Source: JALOOB01 sp040766655
Lineage (GTDB): Bacteria; Chloroflexota; Anaerolineae; CG2-30-64-16
NCBI GenBank assembly: GCA_040766655.1
Contig: JAXGQB010000011.1
Location: forward strand, 124,001-188,000
Length of the DNA stretch: 64,000 nucleotides
Direction of reading: 5' to 3'
Below the pieces are notes generated by a model, which saw only the letters and a program-made list of their open reading frames with translations, was not told where the DNA came from and made no database searches. Made by a program: the position numbers and the translations under genes. Below, piece after piece: positions 9,401 to 18,593 of this stretch. The number at the start of each line of letters is the position of its first letter. Within the stretch, counting starts at the first letter, position 1.

Positions 9401-11551
9401 CTAGGCTGTGCGAAGCATGAGCACGAAGGTCGTTCCGGCTCCCCGTTCGCTCGTCGCCTCGATGCTGCCGCCGAAGCTTTCGATCTGGCCCTTGGTCCAC
9501 CAGAGTCCCAGGCCGTGTGCCGGCGCGTAGCTGTCCGATGTCGTCGAGGCGCCCGGCTCGAAGATGGATGAGAGGCGCCACGGCTCGATGCCGACGCCCG
9601 TATCCGAGACCACGATCGTGATCCGGTCCGCTCCGGCGGGGCGGGTCACGGCGATCGCGAGCGTGCCGCCGTGGGGCATCGCCTTGACCGCGTTATCGAA
9701 CAGGTTCCAGAAGATGCCCCACAGGCTTGGCCCCGCGATGACGCGGACCGGCTCGTCCGGCAGGGATTTCTCGACGCGGATCTTCCGCTCTTCCAACGAA
9801 CCCAACCTGCTGAGGGCATCTTCGATCGCGGCGTTCAGGCTCACCGGCGCGGGCGCACGGCGCTTCAACTCGGTGCGCAACTCCTGGATGATCGACTTGG
9901 CCCGCCGGATGTCGCGCTCGGCGCGGCCGACAAATTGCTCGACATAAGGATAGGCAGCGATCAGCTCCGCGTAGAAATCCTTGCGCTTGAGCATCTCGAC
10001 CCAACCGCCCAGCGCGCCGATGGGGTTGTTGAGCCGATGCACGATGTCCCCTGCGAGCCCGCCGATGGCAGCCAGGCGCTCGATCTCGAAGCGCCGCGCG
10101 CGCTCCACGGCAACCGCTGCCTGGCCCGCGAGCACCTGCAGGGTGCGGGCGTGTTCGAGCGTGAAGAAGTCGGGCACGGGGCTTTCGAGATTGAGCACCC
10201 CCAACACCTGGTCGCCCGTCATCAGCGGGACGGCCAGTTCGCTCTTCATCTCTTCGCCAAGGTAACGGTGATAGCGCGGTTCCGCGTCGACGTCCGGAAC
10301 ATAATACGCATCCCGGCGGGCAAGCACCTCACCGCTCACCGAGTGCGCCGCTGCCACGCGGGTGCCCGCGACTTCGCCGCCCGTGGTGGCCACGATGACC
10401 AGGTCCTCCCCGTCGATTGCCAGGAGTTGGCCGAAGGTGGTGCCGGCCAGCGTGAGGGCCTCGATCAGGAGGGTGCGCATCGTGGCTTCGTTCGCGCCTC
10501 CCGCCGCATCCTTCATGACGTGCCCTGCCCGCAAGCCCCACTCGGCCAACGCGGTGCGCTGTTCTTCTCCGAAACCGGCTTCGTGCGGCGTCTCGACGTT
10601 CAGTATGCCCGTCATCGACGCACCCGACCATAGTGGGACGGCCAGCTCGGCGCGCATCCGTTCCTTTTCGCGTTCCAGCACGCGCTGATAGCGCGGGGTA
10701 GAAGTGGTCCGCGGCAGCACGGTCTCTCCGCGCTTGGCCGGTCGATCGACGACAAGGTAATCGGGCTTGGCGACATCCGGGACGATGACGGGGCGCCGCT
10801 CGGCCACGGCCAGCCCGCTGACGGAGTTGTCGACCGCAAATCGCAGGTCCTGATCGCGCGGAGGGGAGTTTGTCGTGTAGTAAACAACCAGGTCGCCTCC
10901 TTCGAGCAGAAGGATCTGCCCGAAGCGCCCGCCGATCAGACCGAGCGCGCGTTCGAGAACCGTGCGCACCACGTCGCCCAGCTCGGTCTCGCGCGCGAGC
11001 TGCAGGCTGATGGCGCCCAGCGCGGCTGCTTCCTGCCGCGAGCGCGCCAACTCGATCGCCAGCGCGGCGTGGTCGGCAAGCAGCCTGAGCATCTCTACCT
11101 GGCGTGGCGTGAAGGCCAGCGGCCCGGCGCACTCGATGTCCAGCGCGCCGATGGCATCGCCGCCGAGCACCAAGGGTACGACGAGCCTGCTGCCCATCGG
11201 TTGAGCGGTGCTGCGCGATGGCTTGTGGAGGCGGCGCAGCTCGGCATCCGCGGTGTCATCGGGAATGAGAATCGGCTCGCCGCGCACCATGCTCAGGCCG
11301 CCGAGGCTGTCGGAGAGGGGAAACACCATGCCCACGTCGCCGCGATGCGCTTCATCCGCGGCCCGAATACGCAGCCGGTCGCCCTCCCGCAGGAGCAGCC
11401 AACCGAGATCGAACGGCGCCACTTCGTGCGCCTGATGCAGCACATGGGTGAGGAACGCGTCCAGGTCCAGGTCGAGCCGGAGGGCATCCCGGACGAGGTC
11501 GCGTGTCATGCAACTGAGAAGGCTGAGTTCGGTCTCTGGGTGATCAGTCAT
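9401..11551 (-). CDS. Cytoplasmic multi-GAF sensor histidine kinase
   Basis: About 716 residues starting at MTDHPETELS (ATG 11551). No membrane segment is seen, so it should sense cytoplasmic signals. Three successive GAF-type domains can be read: residues about 20-170, 190-345 and 350-490. They share repeated motifs such as LAVPLWSGASMTGILNVETP and LAVPLMTGDQVLGVLNLESP. The transmitter has a variant H-box (GDIVHRLNNPIGALGG), N-box FWNLFDNAVKAMPHGG, G1 DTGVGIEP and G2 GLGLWW. The HRLNNP form of the H-box is typical of HisKA-related GAF kinases. The partner regulator follows 41 nt downstream. Confidence 0.88.
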   Translation of the reverse strand: MTDHPETELSLLSCMTRDLVRDALRLDLDLDAFLTHVLHQAHEVAPFDLGWLLLREGDRLRIRAADEAHRGDVGMVFPLSDSLGGLSMVRGEPILIPDDTADAELRRLHKPSRSTAQPMGSRLVVPLVLGGDAIGALDIECAGPLAFTPRQVEMLRLLADHAALAIELARSRQEAAALGAISLQLARETELGDVVRTVLERALGLIGGRFGQILLLEGGDLVVYYTTNSPPRDQDLRFAVDNSVSGLAVAERRPVIVPDVAKPDYLVVDRPAKRGETVLPRTTSTPRYQRVLEREKERMRAELAVPLWSGASMTGILNVETPHEAGFGEEQRTALAEWGLRAGHVMKDAAGGANEATMRTLLIEALTLAGTTFGQLLAIDGEDLVIVATTGGEVAGTRVAAAHSVSGEVLARRDAYYVPDVDAEPRYHRYLGEEMKSELAVPLMTGDQVLGVLNLESPVPDFFTLEHARTLQVLAGQAAVAVERARRFEIERLAAIGGLAGDIVHRLNNPIGALGGWVEMLKRKDFYAELIAAYPYVEQFVGRAERDIRRAKSIIQELRTELKRRAPAPVSLNAAIEDALSRLGSLEERKIRVEKSLPDEPVRVIAGPSLWGIFWNLFDNAVKAMPHGGTLAIAVTRPAGADRITIVVSDTGVGIEPWRLSSIFEPGASTTSDSYAPAHGLGLWWTKGQIESFGGSIEATSERGAGTTFVLMLRTA

Positions 11552-11633
11552 GGTTGCCGAGCGTTGCAGCAGATACAGGGGGAGTATAGCGCAGTGCAGG
11601 GCAAGTGGGAAATGCACCAGGCAGGTCCATGCA

Positions 11634-11663
11634 TTGGCGTCCTGGGCGGAGGCGTGTTATAAC
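11634..11663 (+). promoter_or_regulatory. Possible sigma-70-type promoter for the PlsC-like gene
   Basis: TTGGCG at 11634-11639 and TATAAC at 11658-11663 are separated by 18 bases, about 37 bases before the ATG at 11701. It lies in the 149-base divergent spacer with the GAF kinase gene. Confidence 0.4.
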
Positions 11664-11700
11664 GACGACGGCAGTCAGCGTCGAGCGGGCGTGGAGGACG

Positions 11701-12600
11701 ATGAGGCGGCAGATGATAGTGAACGTACCGATACAGGTTGCGCAACCCGTGCACGAAGCTACCCGGCACCTGGTGGAGAATGACGTCTACCGCGGATTCC
11801 ACCCCATACCACGGTGGGTGCTGCGGATCTGGAAGGACCTGGTTGTCCGACTCTCGGAGGACGATGGCACGACTGCTGCTCTGGCCGCCGTCGATACCCG
11901 CCTGCAGGCCGGCAACATCGTCATCTTCATAGACCATCATTACGCGTTCGATGCGCTGCCCATCGCCTTGGGGTTAGCGAAGCGCCTGCGCCGGGTCGAT
12001 GCTGTGATGCTTCCCTACGCTTCACATCTCGATATGAGACTCGATCCTGAGGGTTATCCCTCGTGGCGTTACAGGCTTCGTACATGGGCCTGGCATTGGC
12101 TGGTCGGCGGCATCCGGCGCGGCGCTCCTACGGTCCAGTTTCTTCCCATCGCACGCGAGTTTGAGCTGAATAACCCGCGGCTGAAGGCGATCGTCGATGA
12201 TCGTTACGGCCATGCCAATACAACCTATCTTAAAGCGCTGGTCCAGATGTTTTCTGGCCATGAGACGGGGCAGGTATGCTTTCTGGCGCCGACGGCCGGT
12301 CTGGCGCTTCCGACCCGTGCGCCCCTGAACCCCCAGTTGTATCGTTCGATGGACCTCGTTCAGAAGCGGGCCAATACGGCGATCCCGTTCTTCTTCGTCG
12401 GCGCATACCCCCGCTGGGAAGTGCAGCGGCACTACTTCGCGCCGTTGCTCGCGCGGCATCAGATCGTCGCTCGGGGCCCCTTCGTTCTGCCCAGGGATCA
12501 CTACGCTGATGCCTTGGGCACGGTGGCCCGGGAACTGGCTGCTCTGCGGGAGCGGGCGCATTTCACCCCACCGGACTACTCCCGGATCAAGCACAAGTGA
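11701..12600 (+). CDS. Putative PlsC-like acyltransferase
   Basis: A 299-residue protein. The frame is open from 11605, but GGAGGACG directly before ATG 11701 fixes the start. NIVIFIDHHYAFDALPIALG contains an HxxxxD box (HHYAFD) in the setting seen in glycerol-phosphate acyltransferases (PlsC). VCFLAPTAGLALPTR occupies the place of the family's FPEGTRS block but lacks its Glu-Gly. A membrane-interfacial helix (WRYRLRTWAWHWLVGG) lies between. I infer a divergent lipid acyltransferase; a degenerate relative without activity is possible because the second motif is altered. Confidence 0.55.
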   Translation: MRRQMIVNVPIQVAQPVHEATRHLVENDVYRGFHPIPRWVLRIWKDLVVRLSEDDGTTAALAAVDTRLQAGNIVIFIDHHYAFDALPIALGLAKRLRRVDAVMLPYASHLDMRLDPEGYPSWRYRLRTWAWHWLVGGIRRGAPTVQFLPIAREFELNNPRLKAIVDDRYGHANTTYLKALVQMFSGHETGQVCFLAPTAGLALPTRAPLNPQLYRSMDLVQKRANTAIPFFFVGAYPRWEVQRHYFAPLLARHQIVARGPFVLPRDHYADALGTVARELAALRERAHFTPPDYSRIKHK

Positions 12601-12692
12601 CAGAAGCCCTCCGCCACCGGGCAGCGACGGCATCACCTCCGTCGCCGTCATTGCGCGTCGCGTTCGAAGTGCCATAATGTAGCAAGAAATAC

Positions 12693-12722
12693 TTGACAAG
12701 TAAATACTATATGGAGTATGCT
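12693..12722 (+). promoter_or_regulatory. Sigma-70-type promoter before the antitoxin gene
   Basis: TTGACA at 12693-12698 and TATGCT at 12717-12722 with an 18-base spacer, 31 bases before the ATG of the Phd-like gene. The AT-rich run stands out from its surroundings. Confidence 0.55.
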
Positions 12723-12753
12723 GTAGCCACTCTCAGGCCTACGGGAGGGCGCT

Positions 12754-12984
12754 ATGCCATACGTTGGAATCAAAGAACTGAAGAACCAGACGACCGAGAT
12801 CCTGCGATGCGTTCGCGAGGATGGAATGGAATACGTGGTGACCTTCCACGGCCGGCCTGTTGCGGTGCTGCTGCCGATCGACCCGGCATTTCTGGCCGAG
12901 CAACAGCGTCGGGCGGTGGAAGAGGCCGCGCCGAGTCGACAGCTCGTCCTTGAGGTGCAGGCGGCTTCGCCCGCCGCGCTGTAG
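12754..12984 (+). CDS. Phd/YefM-family antitoxin, apparently orphan
   Basis: A 76-residue protein with GGGAGG upstream. MPYVGIKELKNQTTEILR followed by YVVTFHGRPVAVLLPID matches the N-terminal dimerisation and DNA-binding fold of Phd/YefM antitoxins. The C-terminal third (AFLAEQQRRAVEEAAPS onward) would be the toxin-neutralising tail. No PIN, RelE or Doc toxin frame follows: the next gene is an opposite-strand Nudix hydrolase. Either the toxin has been lost or the protein acts as a stand-alone regulator. It has its own promoter at 12693-12722. Confidence 0.75.
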   Translation: MPYVGIKELKNQTTEILRCVREDGMEYVVTFHGRPVAVLLPIDPAFLAEQQRRAVEEAAPSRQLVLEVQAASPAAL

Positions 12985-13064
12985 CTCGTCGCCGGCGCTG
13001 CACGCTGCGGACTGGCTCTCTGCCCGAGCGGGGGAGAGGCATCGGAGCGCGATCGGTGGCGCGT

Positions 13065-13511
13065 TCACCAGCCGAACTCGCTGTACACCTCGCCTGACCC
13101 CAAACACTTCAGCGCGTGCCTGACGTAAGGGATGATGTTTGGCGGCAACTCCTCCAGGCCGAACCACCTGAGATCGTCGCACTTGTGAGGCTCGCAGTTG
13201 GTGGGCTCACCCTCCCACCTCGCCACGGCCAGAAAGAAATCGATCCGGTCATCGTCCGACCGGCGATGCATCACATGCACCACGGCGAAATCTTCAGGGT
13301 GAAGGTGCAGCCCGACTTCCTCACGCGCTTCGCGCACGGCTGCCGCAGTGACCGACTCGCCGGCGTCGACGTGACCTGCCGGTACGCTGTAGTGCCCGTC
13401 GCCCCAACCCGTGTTGGCGCGGCGCGCGAGCAACACCTGGCCGTCTGCAAGGAAGAAGAGATGCACGGCCACTGGGTAGCGGTCACGCTGTGGGCGATGT
13501 GGTGCAGGCAT
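13065..13511 (-). CDS. Nudix hydrolase
   Basis: A 148-residue protein with a complete Nudix box starting at GHVDAGES and ending REAREEVGL, matching Gx5Ex7REUxEExGU. AAGGAG precedes the ATG. The N-terminus (VAVHLFFLADGQVLLARR) is the usual first strand pair. Family members hydrolyse nucleoside diphosphates linked to another moiety; the substrate cannot be predicted. It is divergent from the OmpR-type regulator gene. Confidence 0.88.
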   Translation of the reverse strand: MPAPHRPQRDRYPVAVHLFFLADGQVLLARRANTGWGDGHYSVPAGHVDAGESVTAAAVREAREEVGLHLHPEDFAVVHVMHRRSDDDRIDFFLAVARWEGEPTNCEPHKCDDLRWFGLEELPPNIIPYVRHALKCLGSGEVYSEFGW

Positions 13512-13644
13512 CGAGATCTCCTTTCATGACGACGGACGCGGTTCCTCAGACGCGGCGTACGCATTGTCCTGTCTCCCGAGCGCCCTGTCAAGGGCGAAGA
13601 CCTTCGAGGAATCCAAACATCTCGTTCACAGATTCTTTACACCT

Positions 13645-13673
13645 TTGTGCTACGATGCCACCTGGGCGATAAT
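13645..13673 (+). promoter_or_regulatory. Possible promoter of the OmpR-type two-component operon
   Basis: TTGTGC at 13645-13650 and GATAAT at 13668-13673 with a 17-base spacer, just before the GAGAGGTG ribosome-binding site and the GTG start at 13692. The -35 is weak. Confidence 0.35.
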
Positions 13674-13691
13674 GTGCTGAGAGGTGAAGCT

Positions 13692-14381
13692 GTGAGCGCC
13701 AAAATCCTGGTGGTGGACGACGAAAGCAAGATCGTCAAGCTCGTCCGTTCCTATCTCGAACAATCGGGCTTCTCCGTCGTCGAAGCCGGCGACGGGCAGA
13801 CCGCACTGATCCAGTTCCGCAGGGAAAAGCCGGATCTCATCGTGCTCGACCTGGGGCTGCCGGGCATCGATGGCCTGGAGGTTGCCCGCGTCATCCGGCG
13901 CGAACGAAACACGCCGATCATCATGTTGACGGCTCGCATCGAAGACACCGATAAGATCGTCGGCCTGGAGCTCGGCGCGGACGACTACATCACGAAGCCC
14001 TTCAACCCACGCGAGGTGGTCGCACGCGTGCGTGCGGTCATGCGTCGCGCCGCGCCCGCCGATGATGCGACGGGCAAGGTGCTGCAGGCAGGCCCGTTGG
14101 CGCTCGACCTCGCCGGCCATTCGGCATCGCTCGACGGTGCACCGCTCGACCTCACGCCGACCGAATTCGATCTTCTGGCCGTGTTCCTGCAACATCCGGG
14201 ACGCGCATTCAGCCGGCTGGAGTTGCTGGACCGCGTGCAGGGGGATGCGTACGAGGGGTATGAGCGCACCGTCGATGCGCACATCAAGAACCTCCGGGCC
14301 AAGCTCGGGGAGGATCCACGCCGGCCGCGCTTCATCCAAACCGTCTTCGGCGTCGGCTATAAGCTGGGAGCCGAGCTGTGA
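13692..14381 (+). CDS. OmpR/PhoB-family response regulator
   Basis: 229 residues from the GTG at 13692, which follows GAGAGGTGAAGCT; the frame upstream is not family-like. The REC domain has ILVVDDESK, phosphoacceptor in LIVLDLGLPGIDGLEV, MLTARIED and YITKPFNPREV. The C-terminal winged helix has LDLTPTEFDLLAVFLQHPGR, YERTVDAHIKNLRAKLG and FIQTVFGVGYKL. Its stop overlaps the GTG of the kinase gene in a four-base GTGA, so the two are translationally coupled. Confidence 0.93.
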   Translation: MSAKILVVDDESKIVKLVRSYLEQSGFSVVEAGDGQTALIQFRREKPDLIVLDLGLPGIDGLEVARVIRRERNTPIIMLTARIEDTDKIVGLELGADDYITKPFNPREVVARVRAVMRRAAPADDATGKVLQAGPLALDLAGHSASLDGAPLDLTPTEFDLLAVFLQHPGRAFSRLELLDRVQGDAYEGYERTVDAHIKNLRAKLGEDPRRPRFIQTVFGVGYKLGAEL

Positions 14382-15763
14382 GTCGCCTGTGGGTCAGGCT
14401 TACGCTGGCGTTCCTGTTGATTTCCCTGGCAGCGATCAGCGTGGTTGCGGTGCTCTCCCTCAACGCGACCAACAACCAGTTTCGCCGGTATGTGGTGTCC
14501 AGCGGCTCGGGTTCGCAGCCCGGTGCTGTTGCCGCGCTGACCGGCTTCTATGCACAGAGCGGCAGCTGGGCGGGCGTGGACAACCTTCTGGACCAGCTGA
14601 CCCCCGGGGCTGGCGGGCGGGGTCGCGTCGACCAGGGGCAGGCCGGCCCCAATTTCGCCATCGCCGGTACCGATGGCCGCGTGATCGCCAGCCGGACCGG
14701 GGAGCTTGTCGGTGAATTGCTCTCTCCGGAGGAACTTGGCCAGGGCACACCGTTGACCGTGGACGGGGAACCAGTCGGCGTGTTGCTGAATTTGCGGTCT
14801 GCCGAAGCGGTCCTCGATACGCACGCGCAGATGTTTCTCCAGCAGGTGCAGGCATCGCTGGTGTGGGCAGCCCTTGGCGCTGCGGTGCTGTCCCTCGTCT
14901 TGGGCTTCGCGACCAGTCGCCTGCTCACCGCGCCCATCGCGCGCCTGACCGCCGCTGCAGAGGCGATCGCGGCGGGAGATCTCTCGCAGCGCGTCGACGT
15001 TCGGTCGCGCGACGAGACCGGCGTGCTGGGACAGGCCTTCAACGACATGGCGGCCAGCCTTGCCGCGGCCGAGACGGCCCGGAAGAATCTCATTGCAGAT
15101 GTGTCTCACGAGCTGCGCACGCCACTCACGGTCGTCCAGGGGAACCTCCAGGCCATCCTGGACGGCGTGTATCCGCTGGAGATGGCGCAGGTGACCGGCC
15201 TGTATGAGGAGACACGGCTGCTCACGCGGTTGGTGGACGATCTGCACGATCTTGCGCTGGCCGATGCGGGCCAACTGCGCCTGGAACGATCCGCCATCGA
15301 TATGGGCGAGATCGCGCGGGGGGCGGTGGCCCAGTTCGGCCCCGTGGCCGAGGCCGGGGGGGTCAGCCTGAGATTGAGCCTCCCGGAGGAGCGGTCCGCC
15401 GTGGTGGGGGATTCGGATCGCCTTGCCCAGGTTCTGCGCAACCTGCTGAGCAACGCCCTGCGCCATACGCCTGCAGGTGGCGAGGTGGCGGTGGTCGTCC
15501 GCGTCACGGGAGACAGGGTGCAACTGGTGGTCAGGGACACCGGCTCGGGCATCTCGCCAGCGGACCTGCCGCACGTGTTCGATCGTTTCTACCGTGGCGA
15601 CCGGAGCCGAAGCCGGCAGGGAGGCGGCGCGGGGCTGGGGTTGGCCATTGCCCGCCAGTTGGTCCGGGCGCACGCCGGCGAGCTCACGGTGGAAAGCAGC
15701 CCCGGAACGGGAACGACCTTCACCATGACGCTGCCCTTGCATGCCGCGAGCGAGTTGGCGTAA
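14378..15763 (+). CDS. Membrane sensor histidine kinase (HAMP-HisKA-HATPase)
   Basis: 461 residues. The N-terminal membrane helix LTLAFLLISLAAISVVAVLS and a second around residue 165 (SLVWAALGAAVLSLVLGFA) enclose an extracytoplasmic sensor region of about 140 residues. Then come a HAMP linker, the H-box DVSHELRTPLTVVQGNL, N-box NLLSNALRHTPAGGEV, G1 DTGSGISPADL, F-box FDRFYRGD and G2 GAGLGLAIARQLV. It is the partner of the regulator encoded just upstream. The signal sensed is unknown. Confidence 0.93.
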   Translation: MSRLWVRLTLAFLLISLAAISVVAVLSLNATNNQFRRYVVSSGSGSQPGAVAALTGFYAQSGSWAGVDNLLDQLTPGAGGRGRVDQGQAGPNFAIAGTDGRVIASRTGELVGELLSPEELGQGTPLTVDGEPVGVLLNLRSAEAVLDTHAQMFLQQVQASLVWAALGAAVLSLVLGFATSRLLTAPIARLTAAAEAIAAGDLSQRVDVRSRDETGVLGQAFNDMAASLAAAETARKNLIADVSHELRTPLTVVQGNLQAILDGVYPLEMAQVTGLYEETRLLTRLVDDLHDLALADAGQLRLERSAIDMGEIARGAVAQFGPVAEAGGVSLRLSLPEERSAVVGDSDRLAQVLRNLLSNALRHTPAGGEVAVVVRVTGDRVQLVVRDTGSGISPADLPHVFDRFYRGDRSRSRQGGGAGLGLAIARQLVRAHAGELTVESSPGTGTTFTMTLPLHAASELA

Positions 15764-15858
15764 CGTCGGGTGAAGCCTGTAACTTTTCGGTGCCGAACAC
15801 ATCTAATGTCTGCAGGTATCCACGAGTCTCGCCCAAGTATGATCAGGAGAAGCCATCT

Positions 15859-16065
15859 ATGCCGTTATACGAGTTTCAATGCACGGACTGCAGTGACGAG
15901 TTCGAGGAATTGGTGTATTCCCAGGCTGCCGTAGCAGACGTCAGGTGCCCCGAGTGCGGCAGCGCACACATTCGTCGCAAGGTGTCCATCTTCGCCTCCA
16001 AGGGGAGCAGCGGCGCGGGATCCTTCGCGCCAGCAGCTTCATCGTGTGCCCCAGGCGGCACCTGA
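15859..16065 (+). CDS. FmdB-family zinc-ribbon protein
   Basis: 68 residues starting at MPLYEFQCTDC; GGAGAAGCC precedes the ATG at 15859, which is preferred over the in-frame start at 15790. Two CxxC pairs (FQCTDCSDEF and VRCPECGSAHI) form a zinc ribbon typical of the FmdB/CxxC_CXXC_SSSS family, followed by a Gly/Ser/Ala-rich tail ending SCAPGGT. The molecular role of the family is poorly defined; a regulatory role has been proposed. Confidence 0.82.
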   Translation: MPLYEFQCTDCSDEFEELVYSQAAVADVRCPECGSAHIRRKVSIFASKGSSGAGSFAPAASSCAPGGT

Positions 16066-16114
16066 GGCATCCGCCGCTGAGCCGGCCGTGCGCCGGAAAG
16101 ATCGACGAGAAGAC

Positions 16115-16151
16115 AGAGCGCCAGGCGTATGATACGAACGCCTGGCGCTCT
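16115..16151. terminator. Bidirectional hairpin terminator
   Basis: Perfect 13-base inverted repeat, AGAGCGCCAGGCG at 16115-16127 and its complement at 16139-16151, with an 11-base loop. It sits between the convergent FmdB-like and OsmC genes, so it can end both transcripts. Confidence 0.75.
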
Positions 16152-16172
16152 GCCATTAACGCTCACCGGGGC

Positions 16173-16574
16173 CTATGCGGTTACACGCGTCACGACGGTG
16201 AACTGGGGCGGCGCCTCCAGGTGCTTCTTGACCGCACACTGGTCCGCCGCGCGGATCAGTGCATCCCTGTACTTCTCGGGGAAATCGGGCGGCACCTGGA
16301 TCTCGAGCGTGATCTCGGAGATCAGCCGGGAGCGCGGGTCGTTCTCCATGCGCTGAACGATGCGGATTCCGTCCGTAGGCAGCCCGCGCTGGCGGCAGAA
16401 TCCCAGCACATAAATGCCGGCGCACGTCCCGATGGACGCGAGAAACAGGGAGAACGGCGTCGGCGCGGAGCCGTTGCCGCCACCCACCGCCGGCTGGTCG
16501 GTCATGATGGTGTACGGCCCGTAATGCGCGTCTACGCGTGCACCACCGGGAAAATCGACGATCATCTCATTCAT
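16173..16574 (-). CDS. OsmC-family peroxiredoxin-like protein
   Basis: 133 residues. SLFLASIGTCAGIYVLGFCRQRG carries the two conserved cysteines of OsmC/Ohr-type thiol peroxidases, and the TPFSLFLASIGTCA arrangement is typical of the YhfA-like branch. GAGGTAAG precedes the ATG. Likely a cytoplasmic protein reducing organic hydroperoxides, or a related thiol function. Confidence 0.85.
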   Translation of the reverse strand: MNEMIVDFPGGARVDAHYGPYTIMTDQPAVGGGNGSAPTPFSLFLASIGTCAGIYVLGFCRQRGLPTDGIRIVQRMENDPRSRLISEITLEIQVPPDFPEKYRDALIRAADQCAVKKHLEAPPQFTVVTRVTA

Positions 16575-16639
16575 AACGATCTTACCTCAACAAACATCTG
16601 GACTCAACTCAACGTTTGGATGCAGGCCGCACGGATGGG

Positions 16640-18316
<1,677 letters not shown>

Positions 18317-18503
18317 GGAACACCTCACTGTGTGAAGACTCGATAGTGCGCACCGGACCTCGCGCCCCGTGCAGGCCCATTTTAGCACCTGTCATGAACA
18401 TTGGGCCATACAGGACACTGTGTGATACGCGAGCGGGATGGCAAAGGCCATGAAATGCAGTCCGGCCAGAGGCAAGGATGTGTCGATCGTAAGCCGGGGC
18501 GTG

Positions 18504-18531
18504 TTGACGACGGAGGGCAAATGAATATACT
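18504..18531 (+). promoter_or_regulatory. Sigma-70-type promoter of the arabinose locus
   Basis: TTGACG at 18504-18509 and TATACT at 18526-18531, 16-base spacer, about 60 bases before the response-regulator ATG. It lies in the 277-base divergent spacer with treS, which otherwise shows nothing I recognise. Confidence 0.5.
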
Positions 18532-18593
18532 GAAAGATATCCTGGTTGGCGGCGTCTGCGCATCGTCCGCCCGTGCTCGAGGGGGAGCCGCTC

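Noticed and set aside
12770..13042. Minus-strand frame overlapping the Phd-like gene, considered as a possible toxin
   Set aside because: Low-complexity Arg/Pro/Ala product without PIN, RelE or Doc features; it is antisense to the antitoxin gene.
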